Shown: positions 1 to 8,062, numbered from the stretch's first letter. The stretch: DNA of 64,000 nt from Actinacidiphila yeochonensis CN732 (GCF_000745345.1 NZ_JQNR01000005.1:2232001-2296000); one strand, 5' to 3'. Translations and numbers: made by a program. The notes: a model not told the origin generated them from the sequence alone.

Positions 1-323
1 GTCACCACGCCGGTCGCCAAGGCGGTCCCGGCCGACACACCCAGGCCCAGGTCGGCGCCGAAGGCGACGGCCGCGGCGACGGCCGCGGCCAGCCCCGGCA
101 CGCCTGCCGGCCGGCCCGCACCGGCGGACCGGCCGTCGAGGGCGGCGCGGTAGACGGCGAACTCCGGTGCGGCCGGGCCGGTCAGCGCGTCCAGGCGCTG
201 GCGGGCGCGGGCGAACAGGGCCCGGGCGTCCGTGCCCGAGGCGTGCTCCGCCACCACCCTGCGCAGCAGGCGCTCGACCTCCTCGCGATCGGATCCGCGT
301 ACCGCGTTTGTTGCGTCCGCCAC
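1..323 (-). CDS. Hypothetical protein, 5' part only
   Basis: The gene reads leftward off the window edge, so only about the first 107 codons are visible. I placed the start at the GTG whose complement is at 321-323, because the frame is open from there to the edge and begins VADATNAVRGSDREEV. The N-terminal 45 residues are charged and helical (EEVERLLRRVVAEH). From about residue 75 the sequence becomes Ala/Gly-rich and hydrophobic (GLAAAVAAAVAFGADLG), which suggests a membrane segment or a flexible hydrophobic stretch. I do not recognise the family. It is the next gene downstream of the yyaL-like pseudogene on the same strand, separated by a probable terminator. Confidence 0.5.
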   Translation of the reverse strand, partial: MADATNAVRGSDREEVERLLRRVVAEHASGTDARALFARARQRLDALTGPAAPEFAVYRAALDGRSAGAGRPAGVPGLAAAVAAAVAFGADLGLGVSAGTALATGVV

Positions 324-517
324 GTGTGCTCCCCTCCCACGACTGCTTCCGCGACTGTGTCCATGGGTGGAGACAACCCGCGGGGTCTATGGGGTTCCCG
401 TACACGGGATGGCTCAATCCCCGTGCAGGGGGCAGGGCTTGAGCGTCCCTGGTCAGCCGGTCGTGAGCCGGTCGTGAGCCGGCCGGGCTCCGGTCGGGCT
501 CGTCGGACGGCACCACA

Positions 518-553
518 AGGACGTACGGCGGTCACCGGCACGCCGTACGTCCT
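518..553 (-). terminator. Strong hairpin downstream of the yyaL-like gene
   Basis: A perfect 13-bp inverted repeat (AGGACGTACGGCG at 518-530, complement at 541-553) encloses a 10-nt loop. It lies between the stop of the yyaL-like gene (814) and the start of the next leftward gene (323), so it most likely ends yyaL transcription. It lacks a long T tract, as is common for streptomycete terminators. Confidence 0.6.
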
Positions 554-630
554 GTACCTGCTGCTGCACACCTCCGCTGAGCCAGGACCGGACCGGGTTC
601 CGGGACACGCCGGACGCCGGCCGCGGCGCG

Positions 631-662
631 CCCGGCTCGTGCCTCTCCCGGCTCGTGCCTCT
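631..662. repeat. 16-bp tandem duplication
   Basis: CCCGGCTCGTGCCTCT occurs twice back to back (631-646 and 647-662) in the non-coding stretch between the yyaL-like gene and the gene at the window edge. Apart from this repeat and the hairpin at 518-553, I see nothing supportable in 324-813. Confidence 0.6.
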
Positions 663-813
663 CCGGCAGAGTGCGTCCCGCTCGCCGCCCTGGCACGGGC
701 TTCGCGGCGTTGGCCGAAAGAGCCGCGTAGGCCCGCTACGAGGCTTTCCGGCCGCCTGGCGACGACCCGCGCCAGCACACCTCGCTACCGGGCAGAGCTC
801 GCCGGTCGCGGCA

Positions 814-2869
814 CTAGACCAGTCCGCGCAACTGGGAGCGCAGCGCGCGCGGGTCGGAGGTGGGGGCGTCGCAGACGAACCGGCGGCAGACGTAGGCCGC
901 GGCCCGCCCTGCCCGGGTGGGCCGGTCGCGCAGCAGCGGGAACTCGTCCGACCCCTCCTCGCCCAGCGCCACCACCGCGCCCGGCGCCGCGCCCAGCAGC
1001 GCCGTACGGTGCAGGTCGTCGGTGAGCGGATCGCCCGCCGGGCCCACCACCGCCACCTCGCGCGGCCCGTCCAGCGCCGCCTCCGCGACGGCCAGGCCCC
1101 AGCCGACGAACCTCGGCGCCCGCCCCGCCAACGCCCCGACCACGCCCAGCGCCTGCTCGGCCGCCGTCCGGTGCGCCTCCGACCCGGTGTGCGCGGCGTA
1201 CGACAGCAGCGCCCCGGCCGCGGCGCTCCAGCCCGAGGGCACCGCGTTGTCCGTCGGGTCCTGCGGGCGGCGGATCAGCGCCTCCGCGTCGTCCGCGGTG
1301 TCGTACAGCGAACCGCCCGGCCCGGTGAAGTGCCGCAGCACGCAGCCGAGCAGCACCCCGGCGAACTCCAGCCAGACACCCTCGCCGGTGACCGAGGCCA
1401 GCGCGAGGAAGCCCTCCGCGACATCGCCGTAGTCCTCCAGCACGCCCGCGTGCCCGCCGGCCGTGCCGTCGCGGGAGGTGCGCAGCAGCCGGCCGTGCTC
1501 GTCCAGGTGGACCCGTACCAGCAGGTCCGCGGCGTCCACCGCGGCCTGCACCAGATCCGGCCGGTCGAAGTAGGCGCCGGTCTCCGCCAGCGCAGCCACG
1601 GCCAGGCCGTTCCAGGCGGCGACCACCTTGTCGTCCCGCCCTGGACGGGGCCGCCGGGAGCGCGCCGCGAGCAGCCGCTCCCGCACCGACGCCACCCGGT
1701 CGGCGTCCACCATCCCCGTACCCTGCGGCAGTTGCAGCACCGACGTGCCGTGCTCGAACGTGCCCTCCTCGGTGACCCCGAAGTACCCGGCGGCGAACGC
1801 GCCGTCCTCCGCGCCGAGTTCGGCTGCCAGCTGGGCCGGCGTCCACGCGTAGTAGGCGCCCTCGACCGAGCGGCCGGTGCCGTCGTCGCTGTCGGCGTCC
1901 AGCGCGGAGGCGAACCCGCCTTCGGGGGTGCCCAGTTCGGCGACGATGAAGTCGGCCGTCTCCAGCGCCACCCGCCGGGCCAGGTCGGAGCCGGTGGCCC
2001 GCCACAGATGCGCGTACACCCGGGTGAGCAGGGCGTTGTCGTAGAGCATCTTCTCGAAGTGCGGCACCGTCCACGACCGGTCGGTGCTGTACCGGGCGAA
2101 GCCGCCCGCGAGCTGGTCGTACATACCGCCCCGGGCCATCGCCTCGCAGGTGTCGCGGGCCATCTGCAGGGCGCCCTCGGCACCGGTACGGGCGTGGTGG
2201 CGCAGCAGGAACTCCAGCACCATCGACGGCGGGAACTTCGGCGCCCCGCCGAAGCCGCCGCGCCGCGCGTCGTACTCCCGGGTGAGCCCCAGCAGCGCCG
2301 CGCCCAACTCCCGCTCACCGACCGCCCGGCCGCCGCCGCCCTGGCCGAACGCCTCGGCCCGTTCGGAGAGTTCGCGAACGATCCGGGCAGCCACCTCGCC
2401 CACCTCCTCGCGCCGGTCCCGCCACGCCGCCACCACCCCGCGCAGCACGTCCATGAACCCGGGCAGCCCCTCCCGCCCGGCCGGCGGGAAGTACGTGCCG
2501 AAGTAGAACGGCTCCCGCCCGGGGGTGAGGAAGACCGTCATCGGCCAGCCGCCCTGACCCGTGGCCGCCTGCACGGCCTCCATGTACACGGCATCGACGT
2601 CCGGCCGCTCCTCGCGATCCACCTTCACGGCGACGAAGTGCTCGTTGAGGTACGCCGCGGTGTCCTCGTCCTCGAACGACTCGTGGGCCATCACGTGGCA
2701 CCAGTGATCATCGGGCTAAGTGGCACGACGAATACCCGATCGAGAGAAGGATCGGAACGTCGCGCCGCTTGGCCTCTTGCATCGCCTCCTCTCCCCACGG
2801 AAACCAGTCAACGGGGTTACTGGCGTGCTGAAGGAGATACGGCGACTGGGCGTGCACCAGTCGATTCAT
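814..2869 (-). pseudogene. YyaL-like thioredoxin/DUF255 protein, broken by a 16-bp insertion
   Basis: The family has an N-terminal thioredoxin-like domain and a C-terminal six-hairpin-glycosidase-like domain (YyaL / SPATA20); its biochemical role is not settled. The 5' part starts at ATG 2869 (MNRLVHAQSPYLLQHASNPV) and runs to ILLSIGYSSCH, then meets a stop. The rest (2694-814) resumes at VMAHESFEDEDTAAYLNEHF and continues for about 625 residues to a normal end. Removing the 16 bases at 2704-2719 restores the family motif CHWCHVMAHESF. The insertion therefore shifts the frame and separates the two cysteines of the expected CxxC site. The 5' segment uses far more A/T in third positions than the rest, as if it came from another source. 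An internal ATG at 2694 could still give a protein without the redox motif. Confidence 0.85.
2704..2719. other. 16-bp insertion in the CxxC codons of the yyaL-like gene
   Basis: On the plus strand GTGATCATCGGGCTAA is inserted between CACCA and GTGGCACGACG. GTG is present at both edges (2704-2706 and 2720-2722), so the insertion could equally be read as 13 new bases plus a 3-bp direct duplication. Such a short insert flanked by a small duplication could be a transposon excision footprint or one end of an integrated element. It brings an in-frame stop (TAG on the minus strand). Confidence 0.7.
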
Positions 2870-3121
2870 GGTCTCACTGTCCCACATGCTGGCGGCCGAT
2901 TCAGCCGGGCGCCACGGTCGCCTCCTCGGCGACGTCGGCCGACACATACGTCATGATGCTCCTGCACACGACTTCCGTCCAACACCACCAAACAGGCGGA
3001 TGACCAGGCATTCTGACGGATGACTCACCTTCCTCACTCCTCTGTCATCCGGAGAGGTCGCCTGGGGCTCACGTCGACATTCAGCGAACGCGACCGCCGG
3101 GATCTCCCAGGGCATCGGTAG

Positions 3122-3309
3122 GCGTGTCGGCGGCCCCTGGACCTGCACGCGGTCCTGAACCGCTGCGGGCGGAAGGGGATGACGCACGTGGTCCTGGACG
3201 GCACCCTTATCCGCTACAACCGCCTGGCGGGCGTCCGGGACAACGGCAACGACTGGTGGTTCAGCCAGAAACGCAAGGCGTGCGGCGGCAACGTGCATTT
3301 CCTGTCTCA
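3122..3309 (+). pseudogene. IS5-like DDE transposase fragment
   Basis: The frame reads LDLHAVLNRCGRKGMTHVVL and then DGTLIRYNRLAGVRDNGND, WWFSQKRKACGGNVHFLS. I recognise this as the core of DDE transposases of the IS5/DDE_Tnp_4 type, where an Asp (in VLDGTLI) begins the catalytic triad and W/LFSQKHK..GGN follows. Only about 60 residues remain. The N-terminus and the rest of the catalytic domain are missing, and the frame afterwards is unrelated sequence. No terminal inverted repeats could be paired. It marks the region as a former insertion hotspot. Confidence 0.7.
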
Positions 3310-3719
3310 GCAGCACGCTCGCCATCGCGCGCGTCCAACTGATCACCAGCCCGCCGTCCGGCTCGACGGTCGCCACCTGCCCACCAGCTGTATCGGCGAG
3401 CATTGAAGCTGGATATTCGCCTCCATCGCGCCCGCGACGCACCTCCTGCGAGAACGACCCCATAATCCGCGCAGGCCGCCTCCCATGCATCATGGCCCGG
3501 CACAGCCTCGCCATCGGCAGCCACCGCCAGACGGTGCCATCGGCATTGCTGCTGCCCCTGGCCTCATACCCATGACTCCTCAGCCCTGACCGCGCCGAAT
3601 GAATCCGGAGGGACCGCGATCAAGCATCGGACCTGCCGACGCACCGCAAGTGTGTCGCGCGGGAGGGATGTCTACTCCTTCGACTGCCGCCACTGATCCG
3701 TGCGGTGCGAGATCCTCCC
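3310..3719. other. Non-coding or decayed stretch with no recognisable gene
   Basis: The minus strand holds two overlapping open frames across 3261-3524 with protein-like patches (HDAWEAACADYGVVLAG in one frame, GGQVATVEPDGGLVISW in another). The patches are in different frames, so this looks like a decayed gene of unknown family. I see no start with a ribosome-binding site. From 3525 to 3719 I see nothing supportable. Confidence 0.35.
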
Positions 3720-3757
3720 ATCGATCAACAAAAGTCTTTTCTTGATCGATAAAAGTC
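3720..3757. promoter_or_regulatory. Operator-like cluster of inverted and direct repeats
   Basis: A perfect 9-bp inverted repeat (ATCGATCAA at 3720-3728, TTGATCGAT at 3742-3750) overlaps an imperfect 14-bp direct repeat (GATCAACAAAAGTC at 3723-3736, GATCGATAAAAGTC at 3744-3757). The direct repeats are 21 bp apart, about two helical turns, so a protein could occupy both on one face of the DNA. The stretch is AT-rich for this genome and lies about 90 bp upstream of the ParB-like gene. Confidence 0.45.
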
Positions 3758-3847
3758 ACCGGTCGAGCAGGCTGCTCCAGTAAAACAAATGAGTCGGTCG
3801 ACTTTGGATGATTTTGATCACCGCAAGGCAAGGTGGCTGCGTCTTAA

Positions 3848-4756
3848 GTGATGATGAGGGTCATGACCGTTACCCAGCGATCCACCTCCCCAGAGCTTCC
3901 TCTTTCGTCAAGCGTCATGAACATCTCCCCGGGCGTCGCCGCCGAGATGCTCACTCGCAACCACGAGAACCGCCCGCTCGACAGGGGGCGGGTGGCGCAC
4001 CTTCGAGATGCGATCCGGAGGGGGGAGTGGCTCATCAGCCATCAAGGGATCGCATTTGCGGGCTCATGGGTTGACAGTCGCCTGCTGGATGGACAGCATC
4101 GCCTCGAAGCCATCCGTCAGTCGGGTCAAATAGTGCCCGTACTAGTATTCGAGAACGTTCCCTCCGAGGCGTTCTCGGTGATGGATACGGGACGGTCCCG
4201 TACGGCCTCGACTGTCCTGGCTATGCAGGGCGAGCATGACGCATCCCTGCTGGCCGCTGCGATCCGGCACGTACACCTCTTCAAGACCATGCCTGACGCT
4301 GAGTGGAAGGGACACTCTTCTCGACTCACCAACGCTCAGGTACTCACCTTCTTGGAGGCAAACCGGAAGGAAGTGGTCGAGGCGTGTGGGGTGGCCCGGC
4401 TCATGAGCAAGGAGCGCCTCATTATTCCCACTGCCGCAGCAGTGGGTTACTACAGCACGCGCGAGGCGTCTCCGGGAGTGGACCAGGAGTCATGGGTTCA
4501 GGGCGTCACAACGGGAGCTGATCTCTCTCCTGGGGATCCCCGGCTTGCCCTCCGAAATGCTCTCATCTCACTGGGTACAGGTAGCAGCGGACGCCGTCGA
4601 AGTGATTCACGAGGACAACTGGGTCTCTACTTGAAGGCGTGGAATGCCTGGGTTCTTCAGAAACCTGTGAGGCAGCTCCGTTTCCAGCACGGAGAAAAAA
4701 TGCCTAAGCCTGTACACGTGCTCCCCGGAGGGCTCCCGGCCACTCGCGCGGAGTGA
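3848..4756 (+). CDS. ParB-like (ParB/sulfiredoxin fold) protein
   Basis: This 302-residue protein carries a motif typical of phage- and plasmid-type ParB-like nuclease-fold proteins: NRPLDRGRVAHLRDAI, then GEWLISHQGIAF and LLDGQHRLEAI at roughly residues 60-95, followed by VPVLVFENVP. The family uses this fold for DNA or nucleotide binding; the exact role here is unknown. The start is unclear: GTG 3848, ATG 3851 or ATG 3863 are all in frame, and none has an ideally spaced ribosome-binding site. Codon use is less GC-biased than in the flanking core genes, which fits horizontal acquisition. No ParA partner is nearby, so it is not a complete partition system. It lies beside the transposase remnant and the toxin-antitoxin pair. 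Confidence 0.7.
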   Translation: MMMRVMTVTQRSTSPELPLSSSVMNISPGVAAEMLTRNHENRPLDRGRVAHLRDAIRRGEWLISHQGIAFAGSWVDSRLLDGQHRLEAIRQSGQIVPVLVFENVPSEAFSVMDTGRSRTASTVLAMQGEHDASLLAAAIRHVHLFKTMPDAEWKGHSSRLTNAQVLTFLEANRKEVVEACGVARLMSKERLIIPTAAAVGYYSTREASPGVDQESWVQGVTTGADLSPGDPRLALRNALISLGTGSSGRRRSDSRGQLGLYLKAWNAWVLQKPVRQLRFQHGEKMPKPVHVLPGGLPATRAE

Positions 4757-4845
4757 CTGAATTTGGAGCGTCAAGGGCAGAGCGGGAGTCTGTTGCTTTG
4801 GGGTCGAGGAGGTTGTAGATCCGCCACGCGCCGCTCGCTTCGGCT

Positions 4846-5163
4846 TCAAGCGATGGCCGCGATGTCTCCGTCATCGAAATAGATGGCCTGGTGTAGACGA
4901 CCCCCCAGCGCCACCGCGTACCGGGCAAGTACGTCCTGGCTGGAGGCATGGCCCCGCTCGATCTGCGACACGCGCCCCTTGCTGACTCCCATCCGATCGG
5001 CCACCTGTTGCTGTGTCAGCCCCCTGGCTCTCCGCAGCTCTGCCAGGCGGCGTCCGATGACCTCCGCAAGCAGGCTCTCCCTGCCGGCCCGCACGGCGTC
5101 CTCGCCGCCCGCGCGGGCAACATGCTCAGCACGAATGTCCTGCCACCGAGTGTAGCCGCTCAT
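4846..5163 (-). CDS. HigA-type antitoxin, XRE helix-turn-helix regulator
   Basis: This 105-residue protein has a central helix-turn-helix (LRRARGLTQQQVADRMGV, then KGRVSQIERG) and the C-terminal tail ALGGRLHQAIYFDDGDIA typical of actinobacterial HigA-like antitoxins. The family neutralises the co-transcribed RelE/HigB toxin and represses the operon. I chose ATG 5163 because GGGAGG lies 6 nt before it; the in-frame ATG 5169 sits directly on that ribosome-binding site. The start lies inside the toxin gene (overlap 38 nt), so translation of the two is probably coupled. The toxin-first order is the HigBA arrangement. Confidence 0.85.
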   Translation of the reverse strand: MSGYTRWQDIRAEHVARAGGEDAVRAGRESLLAEVIGRRLAELRRARGLTQQQVADRMGVSKGRVSQIERGHASSQDVLARYAVALGGRLHQAIYFDDGDIAAIA

Positions 5164-5521
5164 GATCATCCTCCCTCTTCCTGGGTGCGTCCTTCACGTA
5201 CAGCTCATAGCGTTGCTCGGCCAGAGGAACCGCCTCTCGGTACCACTCGTTCCACTGTCCCGATTTGTCTCCCGCTACCAGTAGGATGCTGGAGCGCCAC
5301 GGGTCGAAGGCGAACAGGATCCGCACCGTGCCGGGGCGCAACTCTTTGAGGTTCGCCATCGACGAACCGTGAATGGTATCCACCAGCGGACGCCCCAGCC
5401 CGGGGCCTCCCGCCGCCAGCGCATCCAACGCCTGCACGACCCGAGCATGTGCCTGGCCGTCGAGGTCGCCGATCCAGTCGCGCACCTCGTCGACAAGGAA
5501 GATCTCCCACTCACCGCTCAC
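5126..5521 (-). CDS. HigB/RelE-type toxin
   Basis: This 131-residue protein matches the RelE/ParE superfamily, HigB (phage Gp49-like) branch. It has WEIFLVDEVRDWI at the start, LGRPLVDTIHGSSMANLKEL in the middle and the core RILFAFDPWRSSILLVAGDK with the KSGQWNEWY motif. Such toxins are usually ribosome-dependent mRNA interferases. The start is GTG 5521 and no ribosome-binding site is visible. A TATACT -10 box ends only about 7 nt upstream, so the transcript may be leaderless. It overlaps the downstream antitoxin gene and forms a two-gene unit with it. Confidence 0.82.
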   Translation of the reverse strand: MSGEWEIFLVDEVRDWIGDLDGQAHARVVQALDALAAGGPGLGRPLVDTIHGSSMANLKELRPGTVRILFAFDPWRSSILLVAGDKSGQWNEWYREAVPLAEQRYELYVKDAPRKREDDHERLHSVAGHSC

Positions 5522-5526
5522 AAAAA

Positions 5527-5548
5527 AAGTATAGCGAAGGCTATACTT
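5527..5548 (-). promoter_or_regulatory. Palindromic operator and promoter of the toxin-antitoxin pair
   Basis: A perfect inverted repeat (AAGTATAGC, spacer GAAG, GCTATACTT) lies 6 bp upstream of the toxin GTG. On the minus strand one arm contains TATACT, a good -10 hexamer, so antitoxin binding here would block the promoter. This is the layout expected for autoregulation of a HigBA operon. Confidence 0.7.
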
Positions 5549-5639
5549 GGAACGAAGATGCTTGCCCTTCAGGCCCTAACAATGCCGTTCAACAGCGCAA
5601 CGCGGTTCAGCGCTACTACGTCTGCGAGTCTGCTGGCGC

Positions 5640-5787
5640 CAGCGGTGCGCCGCCGGTCACTCGACAGCAAAACGGTGGGCGCGTCCCGTCGCCGTGCCTC
5701 TTCGAAAGCCTCCGCGCTCCAGGGCCACCGGTCGACGGGCTTGTCGGCATGCGGCGAGGCCACGTCGGCCGACCGGTTGATGTTCAT
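5640..5787 (-). pseudogene. Relic of a second yyaL 5' end
   Basis: Reading leftward from ATG 5787, the frame gives NRSADVASPHADKPVDRWPW, then SAEAFEEARRRDAPTVLLSS. This matches the N-terminus of YyaL-family proteins (typically ATSPYLLQHADNPVDWWPW and EEARRRDVPVLLSVGYS) with four residues (YLLQ) missing, and it loses all similarity just before the CxxC motif. Codon use is GC-rich, like the core genome and unlike the 5' segment now attached to the yyaL-like gene at 2700-2870. It may be the original 5' end displaced by the island at about 2700-5600. Confidence 0.6.
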
Positions 5788-6024
5788 GCGAGCCGGCCTC
5801 TCGCAAGCCCCCAGCTGACCGGCGAAGCCCGCACGGCCCCGCCTCGCCTGGCCGGACAGCTCGTGTGCGCCATCGGGTGACGGACGGTGCCTTCCCCTTC
5901 ATAGCACCTCACCGAGAATGTTCGCTCTGGAGGCGCGGCCGCCTGCGGCGGTGTTTGCGGCGAGCTGAACAGCAGGCTCGGCGCAGCAGCGCCGGAGCTG
6001 CCGAGGCTCCTCGAAGGAGCGACC

Positions 6025-6591
6025 GTGACCGCCGAGATGGTGGCGCCCGCGTGGATGCACACGCAGATCAGCGCGGAACAGTACGACTCCTGGTCCGAGG
6101 AGCAGTGCGCCGGCATCGAGATCGTGGACGGGATGGTCGTCGTGAGCCCGAGCGCCTCCACGCGGGGCAACCGGCTGGCTCGACTCCTGGCCAATGCCCT
6201 TGACGCAGCCGCAGGCCCGGACTGGAACGCCGACACGGACTTCGATGTCCGCTTGCAGGATGTGCCGCTCACCAACCGCCGTCCGGACGTCACCGTCTAC
6301 CGGGCGGAGACCATCGACCTCACGCCCACCCGCCCCGAGCACGTGCTCCTGGTCGTCGAGGTCGTGTCCCCAGGGTCAGAAACCACAGACCGGATCGTGA
6401 AGGTGGACCAGTACGCCAAGGCCAGCATCCCCTTCTACTGGCGCATCGAGCAGGCCGCCACTGGCGTTCCGATCGTGTACACCTACGTCCTCGACCCCGC
6501 CAACAAGTCCTACCAGGACGGCGAGATGTTCACCGGCGTGATCACGGCTGCCGCGCCCTTCTCCGTCACCGTGGACCTGGGAGCCGGCTGA
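6025..6591 (+). CDS. Uma2 family (DUF820) endonuclease-fold protein
   Basis: This 188-residue protein has the PD-(D/E)XK-like pattern of the family: an acidic early motif (IEIVDGMVVVSPSAST), RRPDVTVYRAE at about residue 90 and LLVVEVVSPGSETTDRIVKV followed by DQYAKASIPFYWRI. The paired Asp, Glu and Lys fit a nuclease active site. The biological role of Uma2 proteins is poorly known, although they are very abundant in streptomycetes. The start is GTG 6025, with GAAGGAG 5 nt upstream. It stands alone, with a likely bidirectional terminator after it. Confidence 0.8.
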   Translation: MTAEMVAPAWMHTQISAEQYDSWSEEQCAGIEIVDGMVVVSPSASTRGNRLARLLANALDAAAGPDWNADTDFDVRLQDVPLTNRRPDVTVYRAETIDLTPTRPEHVLLVVEVVSPGSETTDRIVKVDQYAKASIPFYWRIEQAATGVPIVYTYVLDPANKSYQDGEMFTGVITAAAPFSVTVDLGAG

Positions 6592-6633
6592 CAGCCGTAT
6601 CCGCGGAGGCGGCCTCACCAGGAGCCGGCCCGG

Positions 6634-6690
6634 GGTACGGCCGGGGCGCGCGCACCCGGCCCCGTACCGCGTCGGGCCGGGGTGCGCGCC
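6634..6690. terminator. GC-rich hairpins between convergent genes
   Basis: Two overlapping near-palindromes lie here. One pairs GGTACGGCCGGG with CCCGGCCCCGTACC, and a second pairs GGCGCGCGCACCCGGCCC with GGGCCGGGGTGCGCGCC. They sit between the Uma2 gene (plus) and the SDR gene (minus), a usual place for a bidirectional terminator. Confidence 0.5.
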
Positions 6691-6741
6691 ACGGAGTGCC
6701 GCCCCGGGCGGCTCGGGGGACGGGTTGGCGGCGGGTGGCTG

Positions 6742-7449
6742 TCAGGCGTTGAGGAACCGCTGGAACTGGGCCTCGAACTCCCTCGGGTCCTTGCTCAGCG
6801 ACGCCTTGACCATCTCGGTGAACTCGTCGGCGACGACCTCGAACACCTCGGCCTCGACGCCGTCGAGGGTGAGGCGGGCGACGTCGGACGGGTCCATCTT
6901 GGCTACGTCGTAGCCCTTCATCATGTCGGTGTCGGCCGCGCCGAGGTGTACCGAGGTGACCTGGGTGCCCTGTCCGGCCAGCTCCTGGCGCAGGGCGTTG
7001 CCCATGCTCCAGAGGGCGGACTTGGAGACCGCGTACGCGCTGCTGCCGGGGAAGACGAACCAGGACGCGGAGGAGGCGATGTTCACGACGGCGCCGCCGC
7101 CGTTCCGCGCCAGGACCGGAGCGAAGGCGCGGGTCACGGAGAGCGTTCCCCAGAAGTTGACGTCCAGTGTGGCGCGGACGGCGTCGAGGTCGCCGAGCAG
7201 GGGGCCGCCCCCGATGCCGGCGTTGTTGACGAGCAGGTCGACGTCGCCGGCGGCCTCCGCGGCGGCTGCGACGGCATTGGGGTCCGTGATGTCGAGAGCG
7301 AGGGTCTCCACGCCGTCCAGGTCGATGGACTCGGGGCGGCGGGCGGTCGCGTAGACCTTCGCGCCCCGCTCCACGAGCTGGGCGGCGAGATGACGGCCGA
7401 TGCCGCGGTTGGCTCCGGTGACGAGTGCTGTGGCTCCGCTGATCTTCAT
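6742..7449 (-). CDS. SDR family NAD(P)-dependent oxidoreductase
   Basis: This 235-residue short-chain dehydrogenase has the N-terminal Rossmann motif TGANRGIG (about residue 12), the NNAG motif (VDLLVNNAGIGGGPL), a catalytic Ser region (VVNIASSASWF) and the Tyr-x-x-x-Lys pair in SSAYAVSKSAL. The size and order are typical of classical SDRs. The substrate cannot be inferred. It is divergent from a MerR regulator, with a 22-bp palindrome in the 71-bp gap, so MerR control is likely. Confidence 0.88.
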   Translation of the reverse strand: MKISGATALVTGANRGIGRHLAAQLVERGAKVYATARRPESIDLDGVETLALDITDPNAVAAAAEAAGDVDLLVNNAGIGGGPLLGDLDAVRATLDVNFWGTLSVTRAFAPVLARNGGGAVVNIASSASWFVFPGSSAYAVSKSALWSMGNALRQELAGQGTQVTSVHLGAADTDMMKGYDVAKMDPSDVARLTLDGVEAEVFEVVADEFTEMVKASLSKDPREFEAQFQRFLNA

Positions 7450-7462
7450 ACGAGTACGCTAA

Positions 7463-7484
7463 AACCTCACGTCGGCGTGAGGTT
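7463..7484. promoter_or_regulatory. MerR-type operator palindrome
   Basis: AACCTCACG and CGTGAGGTT form a perfect 9-bp inverted repeat around a 4-nt spacer, between the divergent SDR and MerR genes. MerR proteins typically bind such palindromes inside promoters with a long spacer and twist them to activate transcription. The CCTCACG half-site is common for MerR regulators in actinobacteria. Confidence 0.7.
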
Positions 7485-7520
7485 CAAGTCCGGACCAGCT
7501 GAACCGCCCCAGGAGGCAGG

Positions 7521-7973
7521 ATGCGTATCGGGAAGGTCGCGGAGCGTGCGGGGGTCAGCGTCCGCGCGCTGCGCTACTACGAGGAGCAGGGCCTCCTCGT
7601 CGCCGACCGCAGCGCGGGAGACCAGCGGCAGTACGCCGAGTCGGACGTCGAGCGGGTGAGGTTCATCCAGCTCCTGTACGCGGCCGGACTGCCCAGCAGG
7701 GCGATCCTGGAGATCCTGCCGTTCATGGACACCCTGGTCGCGACCCCGGAGATGGCCCGACGGCTCACCGAGGAGCGGGACCGCATCCAGGCGCGGATCG
7801 AGGGCCTGGCCGAGGCGCGTGGACGGCTGGACGAGCTGATCGGGCTCGCCGCCGTGTACACGGAGTCCTCGCCGGCGCGTTGCGAGTCGCCGGTGCGGGC
7901 CGACGCCGAGGTGCCGGCGCCGGCGCCGGCTGCCCGAGCGGTTCGCCCGGTGCTTCCGATGCTCGGGGCCTGA
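7521..7973 (+). CDS. MerR family transcriptional regulator
   Basis: This 150-residue protein begins with the winged-helix MerR signature MRIGKVAERAGVSVRALRYY, followed by EEQGLLVADRS. A long helix (about residues 75-115, ERDRIQARIEGLAEARGRLD) probably dimerises. No conserved effector-binding cysteines are visible apart from one near the C-terminus (SSPARCESPV), so the inducer is unknown. The ATG has AGGAGG 4 nt upstream. It probably controls itself and the divergent SDR gene through the palindrome at 7463-7484. The C-terminal 20 residues are Pro/Ala-rich. Confidence 0.88.
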   Translation: MRIGKVAERAGVSVRALRYYEEQGLLVADRSAGDQRQYAESDVERVRFIQLLYAAGLPSRAILEILPFMDTLVATPEMARRLTEERDRIQARIEGLAEARGRLDELIGLAAVYTESSPARCESPVRADAEVPAPAPAARAVRPVLPMLGA

Positions 7974-8039
7974 GCCTGAGCCTGAGCCTGAGTCGGGTCC
8001 GGGTCCGGGTCCGGGCCTGAGCCGGGTCCGGGCCCGGGG
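7969..8039. repeat. Hexanucleotide repeat tract
   Basis: Four CCTGAG units (7969-7992) are followed by three TCCGGG units (7998-8015) and mixed copies of both. The tract covers the merR stop codon and the gap to the convergent hemolysin III-type gene. It may add slippage-prone sequence at the end of merR; no function is evident. Confidence 0.6.
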
Positions 8040-8062
8040 GTGAGCCGGGTGCGGGCGCCCGC

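Noticed and set aside
182..778. Minus-strand open frame of 198 codons at the left edge
   Set aside because: It overlaps the more plausible partial gene at 1-323 in another frame and spans the terminator hairpin at 518-553; the translation is Arg/Gly-rich and featureless.
655..3003. Long plus-strand open frame (about 780 codons) opposite the yyaL-like gene
   Set aside because: It is the GC-driven shadow of the real minus-strand gene: His/Arg/Gln-rich with no domain, and it runs across the break in yyaL.
3580..3831. Minus-strand open frame of 83 codons
   Set aside because: No ribosome-binding site, no recognisable motif, and it covers the operator-like repeats at 3720-3757.
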